A program made the position numbers and the translations under genes. Below, in pieces: positions 36,001-46,655 of a DNA stretch of 64,000 nucleotides. This DNA comes from Porites lobata (lineage: Eukaryota > Cnidaria > Anthozoa > Scleractinia > Poritidae). How positions within the stretch are numbered: the first letter of the stretch is position 1; each line of letters begins with the position of its first letter. Location of the stretch: the NCBI GenBank assembly GCA_942486035.1, contig CALNXK010000007.1:567501-631500 (forward strand), written 5' to 3'. The notes under the pieces were generated by a model. The model had not been told where the DNA came from and ran no database searches. It saw only the letters and a program-made list of their open reading frames with translations.

Positions 36001-37166
36001 TAATATACTTACAACCACTGTGTCTGCTCCAATGACCAAGTTATCCTTGTCAACCTGATAAAATTATTGGTAAAAAATATTATCATAAACTGCATTATTT
36101 TTATTGTCATACAAAGTGCAGTGTACCCACCACCTCAGCTAAAGAACCCAATCCCTGTTCCTGGTAATATCCATGAAGTTTGTATGTGATTTCACCCACC
36201 AAGGTTGATGGAGGAATTATTTGCCTATCGTGTTCCAGTCCAAGACTTCTTTGCTCACTCACGCGATGCAAACTGGCCTAAGGTCAAGGGTGAAACATGC
36301 TGCAGACTGACCAGCAAAGGCCCCATTACTGTTTGTGCTAAGTGGCTCAGCCTTTTATTGGAAGCAAGGCTGGTGGTGAATTTGGTTTGACAGAAACTTA
36401 AGTGGCATTCAGATGCTTGAGAGCCTGATTTATAATATTTTTGGGGAAAAAAGTTAGGTTTGTATCAAACCAACTTTTAGTCACTTTCCAGCCTTCCATC
36501 CACTCAAGGCCAAGATACTCAGTGCACAACTGTAAAATAGTCTGTTTTCCTTTTGTTCCCTTAAATAAAATTTTCAACCCTTTAGGTCTCTTAGATGCAA
36601 AAGTGAAAACTGTTATGCCTTGATCAGACTCTCACATATGGACGACTAGAGCTGTCAATATTCAATGGAGTCACATTCTCCCAGCCCAACCAGCTACAAG
36701 AGTGCATTCTCTTACCAGCTAATGTCATGCATGATCAATTATAAGACTATATTAAATTCTAGCGAATCAATTGAAAACTTGAAGAAAAGAAACAACAACA
36801 AGAACGTCCAAGGTAGAGTCTTTTAAGTTTTGCGATCCACAATAATATTAAGCCTTACCTCGTTTGTACGATCAGCTACTTCAAGAGCCTTTTGCCTTGA
36901 ATTTTCCAAAACATATTCATATGGGTGCTTAAAAGCACTTTTGTCCAGGTTTTCCTCAAAGTTTGATGGGATCACGTCAAACTTCAGTCCCTATATCATT
37001 TTTTATCAGTTTAACATCAGTGACAATATTACGATGTTAAATCATCAAAAACTATCCTAGGATCTTAAGAACTTACAATTTTTCGAAGGATTTCACTTCT
37101 TCTAGGAGAACTACTCGCAAGGATAATTCTTTGTGAGGACAAAACATCCAAAATTGGCTCCAACAT
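33030..37166 (-). CDS. Maf-family nucleotide pyrophosphatase (stand-alone), complete eight-exon gene
   Basis: Maf proteins hydrolyse nucleoside triphosphates (dTTP/UTP and modified nucleotides) to the monophosphate, and in animals the domain also forms the N-terminus of ASMTL. The exons (on the plus map) are 37077-37166, 36859-36990, 36013-36054, 35856-35920, 34667-34728, 34202-34307, 33701-33715 and 33030-33159, and their phases agree. The protein is about 210 aa. It starts MLEPILDVL, then the Maf signature LASSSPRRSEILRKI, GLKFDVIPSNFEE, VIGADTVV (catalytic Asp), LSGRDHKVFSGVTLV, ITQFYEETLVSFGEL, GYIKTGEPMDKAGSYGIQG and HGDYFNVMGFPLHHFC. It ends soon after, so there is no methyltransferase half as in ASMTL. 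The donor of exon 5 could also be six bases earlier (GTAAAG). The intron before the last exon starts with a U12-type donor. AAATGGCGG near 37230, upstream of the ATG, may mark the promoter. Confidence 0.9.
33160..33700 (-). other. Candidate U12-type (AT-) intron in the Maf gene
   Basis: On the minus strand the 15-nt exon is followed by ATATCCTTTT, the exact U12 AT-class donor. Near the other end lies TTCCTTAAC, the U12 branch consensus. The only frame-preserving join (GGA TC/T TAT GGT, giving AGSYGIQG) puts the acceptor 10-11 nt after the branch A and leaves AT as the last two intron bases, where AC is expected. No GT-AG alternative keeps the frame. Confidence 0.6.
33222..33380. repeat. Degenerate repeat of the 'Taacacggtcgt' type inside the U12-like intron
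   Basis: This has two imperfect units with GGGTCAAAA..TGGTCGTAA and TTAACACGGTC-like words. It resembles the unit family seen at about 14500-14840 and 51240-51710. Confidence 0.4.
35489..35606. mobile_element. MITE, AAGGTGATG/GACGATTTTTAGC family, copy 2
   Basis: The arms GACGATTTTTAGCCCAACAC and the complement of GTGCTAAAAATCTTCG surround the TTGCAACATTG core shared with 28832-28969. It is in an intron of the Maf gene. Confidence 0.6.
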
Positions 37167-38441
37167 GGCTGACTGCAAATATCTCCCAGGCGTTAACTGC
37201 ACTCTCTACAAGGCCTGGTTACTATTATGAAATGGCGGTAAAACGTGAGACCGGAAACAAATCTGGCACGTGCCCAATACTCTGCTCTGCTTCTGATCAT
37301 AAGGGCCATCATAACGTCTTATGGTGATACAAAGACATCATGATAAAGATCGGTCGACAAACGAGGGGCAAACGAGGGGCAGTCAGCCCAAGGGGAGAGA
37401 GAGGGAGAGCTCCCTATAATGGCTTTCGTTCGGGAAGGCTTACCTCTTTCAGGCTTTAGGTCAAATTCTATAAAAGGATTTAAAGATTTCACTGGTTGAA
37501 TTACTATGTGAGAGGGTAATGAAATCTGTCATTTCTTTCGGTAAAAGACCCAGAGAGGGCTAAAAGATGCATTATATACTTATGAAAAGAGAAAGGGGCA
37601 CTTATTGGACGGACGGCTCTTAATCGACCTTCACATTCATTTTGGTTAAATCTTTAATCGAAAAACAAGAATTACAACATCTCTCAACGTAAAACGTTCG
37701 GTCAATATATTCATGATACAGTGCCCCACTTTTCTTGGCATTCCTCTCGCTGCGTTCCAGATATAGGATATCTGGGTTTGGAAAACGATTTATTGGGATC
37801 GAGGCGCCCCAATTAAAAGTACTTCCTCACGGGCAAGTTGCGCTTTTCGTTCACGGCACAGGTGAAGGTCAACAGTTTTTACATAGGCACACTTCAAGTA
37901 AATCTCCCTTCTGATATCGTAACCTTTTTTCTTGAAAGAGTTTCTGTTAGTACTAAGTTAAATGTGCTAAAATTTTGCGCTGCTCACGTATTCTGTTCAA
38001 TGTAATTTTAAAAATCGGTGCCAGAATCGAGCTGTACCAGGGCGACTTTAATAATGGCTCTCATCTTACTATCTGAAATCTAGAACTTCTCAGTCCGTAT
38101 CGGTGTAAATCACCGTTTTTCAAAGGATCAAATTTTCCCAGTCCTAAACAGCGAGAAAATGTTTTTCTGTGCAAAGCTGTATTCAACGAGCACTCGTTAC
38201 TCTAAAATTGAAAACTCTGCTAGGTTATTGACAGTCGCATATGCTTATTACTTTTTTTTTGAAAAAAGTATGTACCCTCTTTGCCATGTATCTATGAGAG
38301 TTTCCCGCGGCCAAGATGAACTAGGTGTGTGTGCATGTGTGTGAGAAGATTACTTTACGTCCTAAAACCAAAAAATTGGTTTATGTCTTTAAACGCATAG
38401 GTGTCGAAATACATAAAGACTCTTAAGATTTTACATTCTAG
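37167..38441. promoter_or_regulatory. Upstream region of the Maf gene and the candidate plus-strand gene
   Basis: This region contains the presumed Maf promoter (AAATGGCGG at about 37230, reading YY1-like). Beyond it I see no convincing exon. A first exon for the candidate gene at 38442-43790 should be here or be absorbed in its first exon, but none could be chosen. Confidence 0.35.
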
Positions 38442-41400
38442 TTGCGCTGTCATCTTCTTTTAGATCATGCATTAACTAAAAAATGTCTCCTTTCCGTTGC
38501 TACGCAAAAAACCAGTTCGAAGATCTGCGGTTTGACTTTATATGGTCAGTTCAGTTTATCCTTTATTAATAACCAGAGGAAACCATTCAATAGTTTAAAA
38601 ATGCTGCCGTTTTTAGGCTCGTGTTTCAGAGTTTTCCACCTTGTCTGGCTGGCGAAATTTCAGAAACCTCAGAAAGAGAATGGAAAAGGTTTCAAAGAGA
38701 TTCACGTCTAAAGGAAAGCTACATAGAGACAAATTAATCTCCAATGGTAATGTATGTTTCCCCAATTTTTTCATTAGCTTTATTTGGTCTCTGGCAAGAT
38801 CCGTTATCTTAGCGTGTAAGTAAATATAGCCCGCATAATGCTCAGCAGCACTAGGAATTCTGGATTTGCGCCATCCACTATGCTTAATTGACTTATAAAT
38901 ACTTTGTGTTTATCCACAGACCGGAAGTCATTAATGTTTCCGGAATGACTGGTTCTACGATTGACATGCGTCTAAAATAATACGGACAAAGGATTTTCTA
39001 TTTGTGCGAATTGCGCAAAAAGATAGTATCGGGTCAAAGGCTGTTAGAGGTGAGACCATGTTAAGCGAATCCTCGAACTTTTGGTTTTGAATAATCTCAC
39101 TTCTAAGAGGGAGGTGTTTATCATTAGAGGCCACGCGAAAGAATCTTGCGGACACTGCGCGCGCGGAGAACATCGAAGGAATTTCCATTTACGCCTGTAG
39201 ACTGACCGATTACTGAACAGGGATAGAAGAATAAAGTTCTTTTTTTTACCTACAAAAGACACCTTGTGTGATACGTTATGAAAAGAAAGCCTTTTTAAAA
39301 ACTATCACGAATTAAGTAAAGTTATGAGTTCAAGACAACACGCGCATAAAACTTGCAACGATAAACTTTAAATATATTTGATGATTGAAGGGCGGTCCTG
39401 GAAATTTAAAGACAAGGAAATACATCAATTAATGTTCATTTGTTTGTTTGTTTATAGATAGGAGTCGCAGTCCATTAGTGATAAGGCCAGGAAATTTAAG
39501 TACTTGAACAAGTAAGCTTTTTATCTTATTTTATTGAAACAAAGAAAGAGAACACCGTTGTATTTTCCAGTCAAATTTTATCACCATTTTAAATCACCAA
39601 GAGTGATCTACAATCAATTTTGTCACACATATCAATCTTATCATTAATTCCACGTTTTTAGAGCGCTGTAATTGGATGATAAGTGTTAGGTAAGCGATGA
39701 TAAAGTTCCGTCCGCCAGTTTAACTCACAGTTGGGTATCGTTTTCAACTGATGCGACTTTGAAAATCTATTCTTCAATGATTGCAGTGTCAGTTAAGCTA
39801 AGCTTGAACCTTGAAGCATATTTTCGCCGCATACCTTTCCCGATTTTCAATTGAGGCCGTGATGAACAGGACGTCTAAGGAAGAACACGAGAAATCAAAA
39901 CCTCTTAAAGTTGAGCCATGCGAAGAACATCAACCTACAGCTTCATTTCATGAAGCTAACTCGTCAGAAGTTCCTCGCGGTTCAGCAAATCGAAAAGAGA
40001 GGAAGCGTACACTGACTATGAACTCAGCATTTGCTGAACTTCGCGACCATATTCCTAACGTTCCTCCAGATACAAAGCTATCGAAAATTAAAACGCTGAG
40101 GTTGGCGATAAGCTACATCAAGTTTCTAATGGAAGTCCTTGAAGAAAGCAACGATGGAAAACCAGCGCGAAGCCACCACCAATTTGTAGCCGATTTAACA
40201 TTTCAGAATGAGGGAAGAGAGAAACCGAAGAGAGAATTGAGTATGGTAAGTATAATTGTCTTAAGTTCATGAATATAACATTATTTGCTTTGCGTGGAGT
40301 AATGTAATCACGTCATTCGCAAATTTGTTCCTGCTTATACCGTTCACTTTCACAGCCTGCGGCGTCAAACCACGATCCTACGCAGAGAAAACGAGGAAGA
40401 ACTGGCTGGCCACAGTACGTATGGGCCATGGAGCTTCGGAACTAATTTCCTACGCGAAAATCTTGTATCTCCATCGTCAGTTCGCTTTCATTTGGTTGGA
40501 GAAAGAGGAACCGAGCGGAAGATCCTGCGCGCGACTTGCGAAATCACTGTAAGGTCCACTGGGTAATCGCTTCTTAACAGCTCTTGGGCGACACTGGTCT
40601 GGTTCTCAGAGAGACACTAGAGTTGAATTTTTTATTGTTCTAGTTTCACAATTGCAAGCCATTTGATAATTCTCCGTTCACTCAAAGCATGAGGTCCTAC
40701 AGCTTCTAAAATTTACGCGAGAACAACATGTGCTCTCTTCATTGTAAACACTAATCAACATTATCACGCCTTTGGTGAGTGAAACTGTTATTGTTTTAGA
40801 AAATCATTAAAAGACCTCAATTATACGAAAAACAACAAAATTGGAGGGTCTCATTACAAAAAAAAGTCCCGCGATGGCGTTTAGAACTTGATTTAAGGGT
40901 TTAATTTTTATCATTATGTATCTTGCTGTTGGAAGCCTTAAAGTGCTCTGATTCTTTCTTCATGTTCATTTTTGGGATTGAAAACCTTTAGCATTTCCTT
41001 TTTTGGCTATAAAATGCAACAGAAAAACGAATTAGCCACTTATCTATCCAGGTAATAGCAGTAACTCAAGAAACTATAACGATTAACCGCAAGTCATGTT
41101 GAAGGAGACTGTAAATGTTATTTAAGAAACTCCTAAGTGTTTATTCTCCAAACTGGTTGTATATACTCTTTATCTTACTGGTCCTGTTTAAAGACAAAGT
41201 TGGTAAATCCAACTTCTATGTTTATTTATTGGTTTTCGGCACAAATCCAGCTTGTATATGTTGCAATTCTTCTGTTTATAACAATATTTTGCCACTTGCT
41301 TTGAACCTAGGATTAATTAAGGACTGAGAAATGTTTGTTCTTGACAAAGTGAGCAAGAGACTAAGATGACGATGGTGATTTTGTCATTGTACTTAATCTA

Positions 41401-43790
41401 CTTGATTTAGTTCCTAGAGAAACATTCCAAGTGATCTAATTAAAGAAGAAACGCAGTTGAAATTGTGTCGCAAAACATTTATGGAAAGTAATTTGGTATA
41501 CGTGAGTCCAAGTCATGGTTACTGAGGGCTCTGCGTAGTGAGATTAAGCAAGACGTCTTGCCAAAGAAACGTTAGCCTTATCATCGCCAAGAATAGTTGG
41601 CTGGTACAACAGTTGGAAAATTTTTACCACCTTTCCTTTTCACATAGGTTTCTCACGTATTCATTAAGAAACCTTTTCTTATCCAGGAACCTTGTGGTTT
41701 GTGGTTGTAAACGAACCGGATCTCGATCTCTCCCATGCGCGACGGGAGATGAGTCAGCTCCTATCTCTATCCCTCATAGGCGTGGATGAGTCAATTCCTA
41801 TCTTTAAACATAAATAAAAGAGAGCAGTTCCAAATTCAAAAATAAATGGCTATCTTAATTCTGTTCAAATACGAGGGACGAAGAAAGGTTAAAGCTTTCT
41901 ATTACATTATACCAGTATTGACACCATCTAGGTCTCAACACAACACAGCTTTGAAATTAGTTTGCCTAGTTCCTAAGCCATGTTTTTCTGGTTCATCTTC
42001 GAATGCACGATGAAAACATTTGGAAAATATATGACAAGTTGCATTTTTTAAAATATATATATATATATAAAATTCTCGTGGTTTCGTATAGAATATAAAA
42101 TTCCTTTGTAAGAAACATGTAGAAGGCCACACCTTTGGTTGTCATCTACAGACCACATTGTAGCTCTAGAAAACAAAACAAAATTTTACCACTTTAAAAG
42201 GTTTATAAACACTGTCGCAAGTTAGTATTGATCATTACGACGTTCACTTAATGGACGCTCTTTAAGATTTCATTAACAGGCGGAAAATTCAGAGAGTCAC
42301 ACGTTGCAAGGAATAATGGCGCTGTAGCTTCGAATGAGTCTCCACTTCGGAAATTAAAACAGCCACGTCTAGCATATAAAACTTCTGGTATGTACAGCTT
42401 CCTTTTGAATAATCAATGGTGTAATTTATTAAACACTTCATCCATAAACTCTGATAAAGGAACCGACGTTACAGCATAATAAACAGCTCCACAGCAAGGC
42501 ACGGCAATGATCTGTTAGTTGGGTCACACTTTAGGATTTCATTCTCAGACTCAAAAGGTAGAAGCGTTTTTTCACAGCTTCATACAATACAAGAGAACGT
42601 TCTGTTTAAAGATACTTACACAAGGAAAGTGATAAACTTGAGATATCTGTCCATTACTTGAAAGAAGGGTTTTCTTCCTCTTGCTAACAAAACAGATTAA
42701 AGAAAATATTAAAGGTCTTCTTGGTTTCATGAACAGAATTGCACAGTGCATGCCATAACGTTTACTGTTTTACCGACTTAGTCAACCAAAGGTTTGAATC
42801 TGTGGAGATTTTGTTTTAAATAATTTGCACAAATTTATTGTGAAAGCATAACAGATGGCCACTATATAACAAAATAAAAATTTGACTCAGAGAGTATTTT
42901 GGTACTGTCTTTTTTAATACCAGCTTCAGTGACATAACTCAAAAATAGCGTAAAAAGTCTTAAAAAGTCATTAGTGTTAAGTTTTTAAAAAGAACTTCGA
43001 CTAGCTTATCAGTTACTTTAGCAGCTAGTTCACAGCTGTTCAGATAATTTGAATAACGCCTATCGGTTTGGGGGGGTAATACGCTTGTTTACTCTACTTT
43101 CGAATAACCGCACTCCTGACCTCGTACTCATGAAATATTTCTAATTGTATTCAGGAATCATTTTCTATAAGTTCTTTTTCATTTTCACATCGGTTGTAAA
43201 TAGTTAATATGGAGGGGGCTAATTCTGGCTTAATTAAAAAGTTCTTCAGGGTAACATATACGAGAAAAGTCACATATAGGTGCTCTCAACATTTCAAGAG
43301 TCTTCAGGATAATCAGTTGCCTTCTTGAGCAATAACTAGTATCAAGCTACTACGTCTGTTTTTTTAAAATTTAAGTGCCAATAAATTGAAAATAATAATT
43401 GCTCTCTCTGTTTATTCTTCTTTTAATACACTTAACAGAGTGCTTTCAATTGCAGAAATTCTTTTTCAATCCTCCGTTCTTTTAGCTAAGCCTCAGTAAT
43501 GTCTTGTTGTAGTCCTTTAGCGTATAAAACCTATTTAGGAGTGGCCAGCGAAGCAAAAGAGTACAATTGAAGCCGTCATCATTGTCTGTTTTCCAATGAA
43601 AGGACAATTATGTGACCCTTAAAATTATAGCTTAAGAGCTTAGTATCTTAAAAAAAGATATATTTACTTTTCTCTCTGACTAGAGCCTGTTGGTGTCTCG
43701 TTAGACCCGCTTTTGCGGTTTGGCAAGGGCGCGAGGCATCTCCATTTAACTCGTCAACCAGACCGTATTTGTTTGGGCTTTTTTGGTTAA
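38442..43790 (+). CDS. Candidate unrecognised small basic protein, five short exons, HAND nested in an intron
   Basis: I do not recognise this protein. Exons read by splice consensus: 38442-38544 (weak), 38630-38746, 39458-39499, 42280-42387 and 43684-43790, ending in TAA. Only one frame is open in each, and every junction is phase 1, giving one continuous frame. Starting at the ATG at 38680 it is 107 aa, rich in Arg/Lys/Ser. Recognisable pieces are KRFTSKGKLHRDKL, SRSPLVIRPGNLSGKF, NESPLRKLKQPRLAYKTS and SLDPLLRFGKGARHLHLTRQ. There is no signal peptide or membrane segment. An upstream start is possible but not found. The donor GTACTT after 39499 is mediocre; the others are acceptable. The HAND gene at 39862-40445 lies inside the third intron on the same strand. 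Alternatively some exons could belong to a longer gene, or the chain could be chance. Confidence 0.45.
39862..40445 (+). CDS. HAND: HAND-class bHLH transcription factor, copy A
   Basis: HAND proteins are bHLH factors that bind E-boxes as heterodimers with E-proteins and act in mesoderm and heart development in bilaterians. There are two exons: 39862-40245 and 40356-40445 (157 aa, phase 0). The basic region ANRKERKRTLTMNSAF, helix 1 AELRDHIPNVPPDTKLSK and helix 2 IKTLRLAISYIKFLMEVL lie at about residues 43-95. They match HAND more closely than Twist or TAL, through IPNVP.DTKLSKIKTLRLA. Exon 2 encodes the HAND-specific C-terminal motif GRTGWPQYVWAMEL and then a stop. The open frame extends 17 codons upstream of the chosen ATG but without another ATG. 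Its tandem partner is at 55277-56324. Confidence 0.93.
41813..41818 (+). promoter_or_regulatory. Candidate poly(A) signal for HAND copy A
   Basis: AATAAA, about 1.4 kb after the HAND-A stop and before the next candidate exon. The 1.8 kb between 40446 and 42279 has no other coding signal. An (AT)n run is at about 42051-42070. Confidence 0.4.
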
Positions 43791-44595
43791 ATTACCACAA
43801 CGGGCAAACGACATTTTGGGAAGAATTTGCAAAACTATAACTGAAGCTACTAATCGGTATATTGTCAAAATCGTTCACTTGTTTGCTCACAGTAGAGAAC
43901 AGCAAAAATAGTTTAAATTCTTTTACCTTTTAACACACTCGCGCCCAAGAATGCAAAAATCCAATTTTTTGTTGTTGTTGCAAATTCACCCTTGACTGAG
44001 GCCAAAGAAAAAATTCACACATTTTATTTTTCCTAAAATCCTAGTAACAGGATATTACAATACTAAAGTTGTACTAAAGATGTTTGAGTGGGAACACCAC
44101 AGTCATGATTTTGTCCATAGATTTTAGGGTTACAGAGGCGGATAATCCGGCCATAACTTGGTCCAATCTAGCAGTAAAGCTTAGGGTTGACAACTTGAAA
44201 AACAGACAATATCATGCGAAAGCACTACATACAATGAGAACCTTCACTAACGGCCACCTCTCTACAACGGTCACGTTTTTGGCGGACAGTCAATACATAC
44301 ATCCCTACAACGGTCACTTTTTTCTGTCCCCAACGTGGCCGTTTTGGAGAGGTTCCACTTGCTGTCATACCGCAGAATTTCATCCACTGACTTAAAAAGT
44401 CAGAGCAACACTAAACACGTAGAACCATGTGAAACTACTGCTCAAGAGTCAGTTTACTTTCAGTTTATATGATTGGTCACACCTCAGGATTTCTTCCACA
44501 GACCTAAAAGTTAGAACCACCAAACAAACCTCTATTATTCGAATTCATTATAGGATCGAGTGAAGTTGTTGAGCGGACAGGAGCAAAGAGGCCTT

Positions 44596-44627
<32 letters not shown>

Positions 44628-45395
44628 TTTAGCTGGCTCGACTGTAGCTCGACTGCAGCACGACACTAGCACGACTTGGTTTCAGACGTTGAATTTAATT
44701 CAGTCGAATAGACAAGCTGTTGCCGAAAACACAAGACAAAAATAAAGAAACGGTTCAGCAAACTTTTAAATGAATTCTAATGTATTTATAATTTATGAAT
44801 TGAGTTCGGCACGGCGGTAGCACGACGTTTGAAACCAAGTCGGGCTACTGCCGTGTAGCACGGCAAGGCGTGCCGTGCTACACGGCATTAGCACGACTTG
44901 GTTTCAAACGTCGCGCTACTGCCGTGCTAAAGTTGAATTTAATTCGATCAATTGAGTTAGGCACGGCAGTAGCAGGACGTTTGAAACAGGCCTTAGTGTC
45001 CCGCGTAATACAGCCGGGTTTCACATTAGAGTCATGTGAACACTTGAAATTTCTTTCACATTTTCCACTGTAAGGACTTGTGCATGACATGACAAATAGC
45101 GCTGTTTAAAATTATTGTTAACAGCTTTTTTTTTTAAATTAACACCCGAAGATTTACTTGAATTATCAAGAGCAAAAGAAATTAAAGCTGTGTTTCTGTT
45201 TTGTTAGTTTTTGTCGGAAGGATGATTTTCATCCACAAAATTTACCTAGAATAGTAATTAGCCATAACGGTTACACCTTTGTATATATTCAATCGTCAGA
45301 GAGATTTGTCAATTATAATTAAATTTTCAGGAGTAATTGCGGCGCAATGAGAGGAAACAATCTAATCAGTTCCTCCCGCCCTGCTTTAATTTCAG
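43791..45395. other. Non-coding stretch with one MITE and short repeats
   Basis: No gene is seen. At 44235-44360 there is a degenerate repeat (CTACAACGGTCAC words, twice). At 42525-42565, 44371-44400 and 44471-44515 a roughly 40-bp motif recurs (GGTCACAC..CAGGATTTC..CCACAGAC..AAAAG). A Harbinger-like MITE is at 44597-44992. Confidence 0.4.
44594..44995. mobile_element. PIF/Harbinger-like MITE with TTA target duplication
   Basis: The ends GGCCTGTTTCAAACGTCGTG and the reverse complement (CACGGCAGTAGCAGGACG..GGCC) are flanked by TTA on each side. The interior repeats ACGGCAGTAGCACGA in both orientations. Confidence 0.8.
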
Positions 45396-45802
45396 GCAGG
45401 AAATGACAGCTAGACGGTAATAGTCTTGCCTTTTTTATACATTCTAAATATAAATTCTCAAATACTCGACTTGAAGAGTGATGCAAAGGAATCATTTAAC
45501 ACAAACCATAAACAAGTTGGAAACATATTTTGTATCTTAGCAACCATCGCACTCCTATAACAAGTGCTAACCGCAACAGGGTTCGTATGTGTAATGATGT
45601 TGAAAATATCAAAATATAATATTAGTTACTCCAAATAAAATTCAACGGTTGTTTTACTTTGAATGATTTCAACGCAATTTAAGTTTTTATCCACAGACTA
45701 AAAAGGTTGGCGACCACCTATCTAAACTTTGGGATGAGCTTACGAATTGAAAACGTGAAAGCGGGTCTTGGAATAAAAACAAATGCCAGGATGTGTACGT
45801 GA
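45396..45802 (+). other. Candidate two-exon small open frame
   Basis: A 21-nt exon (45396-45416, TTTCAG acceptor, GTAATA donor) can join 45697-45802 (CCACAG acceptor) in phase. The joined frame reads QEMTARRLKRLATTYLNFG and continues 27 residues to TGA. No family is recognised, and the frame could be chance. It cannot be joined in frame to the candidate gene ending at 43790. Confidence 0.2.
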
Positions 45803-46212
45803 TGACTTGAGGGAGCTTTGAATTTGATAGTTTCCCACCAGGCAAGGTTAATTGCTTCCTTTTATACACTATTAGGTACAATTTATTTTTAGAAACCTGT
45901 CGTATTTATCGTGTTTTAAGATGGGGATAGGAGAACCTCGGTTGGAGCGATTGTGCTCCAAATGTAGACTACTCGGTAGCACTCAGCGCAGCGTGTAAGA
46001 AACACTGTTCCAAAGACTATATCTAGTGAGCACAGATTTAGACAGTTGTTATACCTCCTAGTAAAACGTATTGTAAATGTCTACCATGTAAGTGAAAACA
46101 CTAAACCTTGGCCCTTAGCCCTAAAAATGTTCACCGGAACAGTCTTAATTACAACGGCTTGTTTCATAACAAACTCGCGCAAAAAGACTTACTTCGTAAC
46201 TTCGTAGTATTT

Positions 46213-46428
46213 GGACCCGGTTGTTCAAAGCTGGGTTGAGATAACCCACGGTAAGTGCAAAATTTGAATTAAGATATGAAAGCTTAAAAAGTAAATTCAG
46301 TTTAATTTTTTTTGTCAACAAGTTGATGATTGGATGTTCTTAAAAACAACAGAGAAAGTAATCCAAGAAATACTTTTGATCAAAAGAAAAAGAAACCTGG
46401 GTTAAACGGCCTTCGAACAACTGGGCCC
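46213..46428. mobile_element. MITE, GGCCCAGTTGTTC type
   Basis: The ends GGACCCGGTTGTTCAAAGC and CGAACAACTGGGCCC are inverted. TGGGTTGAG/CTGGGTTAAAC follow inside the two arms. It resembles 12609-12757. Confidence 0.65.
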
Positions 46429-46429
46429 T

Positions 46430-46655
46430 GGGGTCCGTTTCTCGAAAGTCCCGGAAACTTTTCGGGCCCGAAATCAGATTTTCAAATCGAAATACGAAGA
46501 ATAAGAGCGCTGGTCCTGGCTAACAAACTGCTCCTTTTTGTTTCATAACTGATAGTTTTATCAATGCAAAACTATTGAAACCTCTACCTTGCATGTAAAC
46601 AACAACAGCTTTGTGGGCCCGTTAATTATCGGGACTTTCGAGAAACGGGCCCCTG
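46430..46655. mobile_element. MITE with CGTTTCTCGAAAGTCCCGG ends
   Basis: The end GGGGTCCGTTTCTCGAAAG mirrors CTTTCGAGAAACGGGCCCC. It lies directly against the element at 46213-46428 and shares the inner arm CGAAAGTCCCGG with 20361-20623. Confidence 0.75.

Noticed and set aside
39811..39861. An upstream extension of HAND-A
   Set aside because: The frame is open but starts from TTG without an ATG; the ATG at 39862 gives a normal HAND N-terminus.
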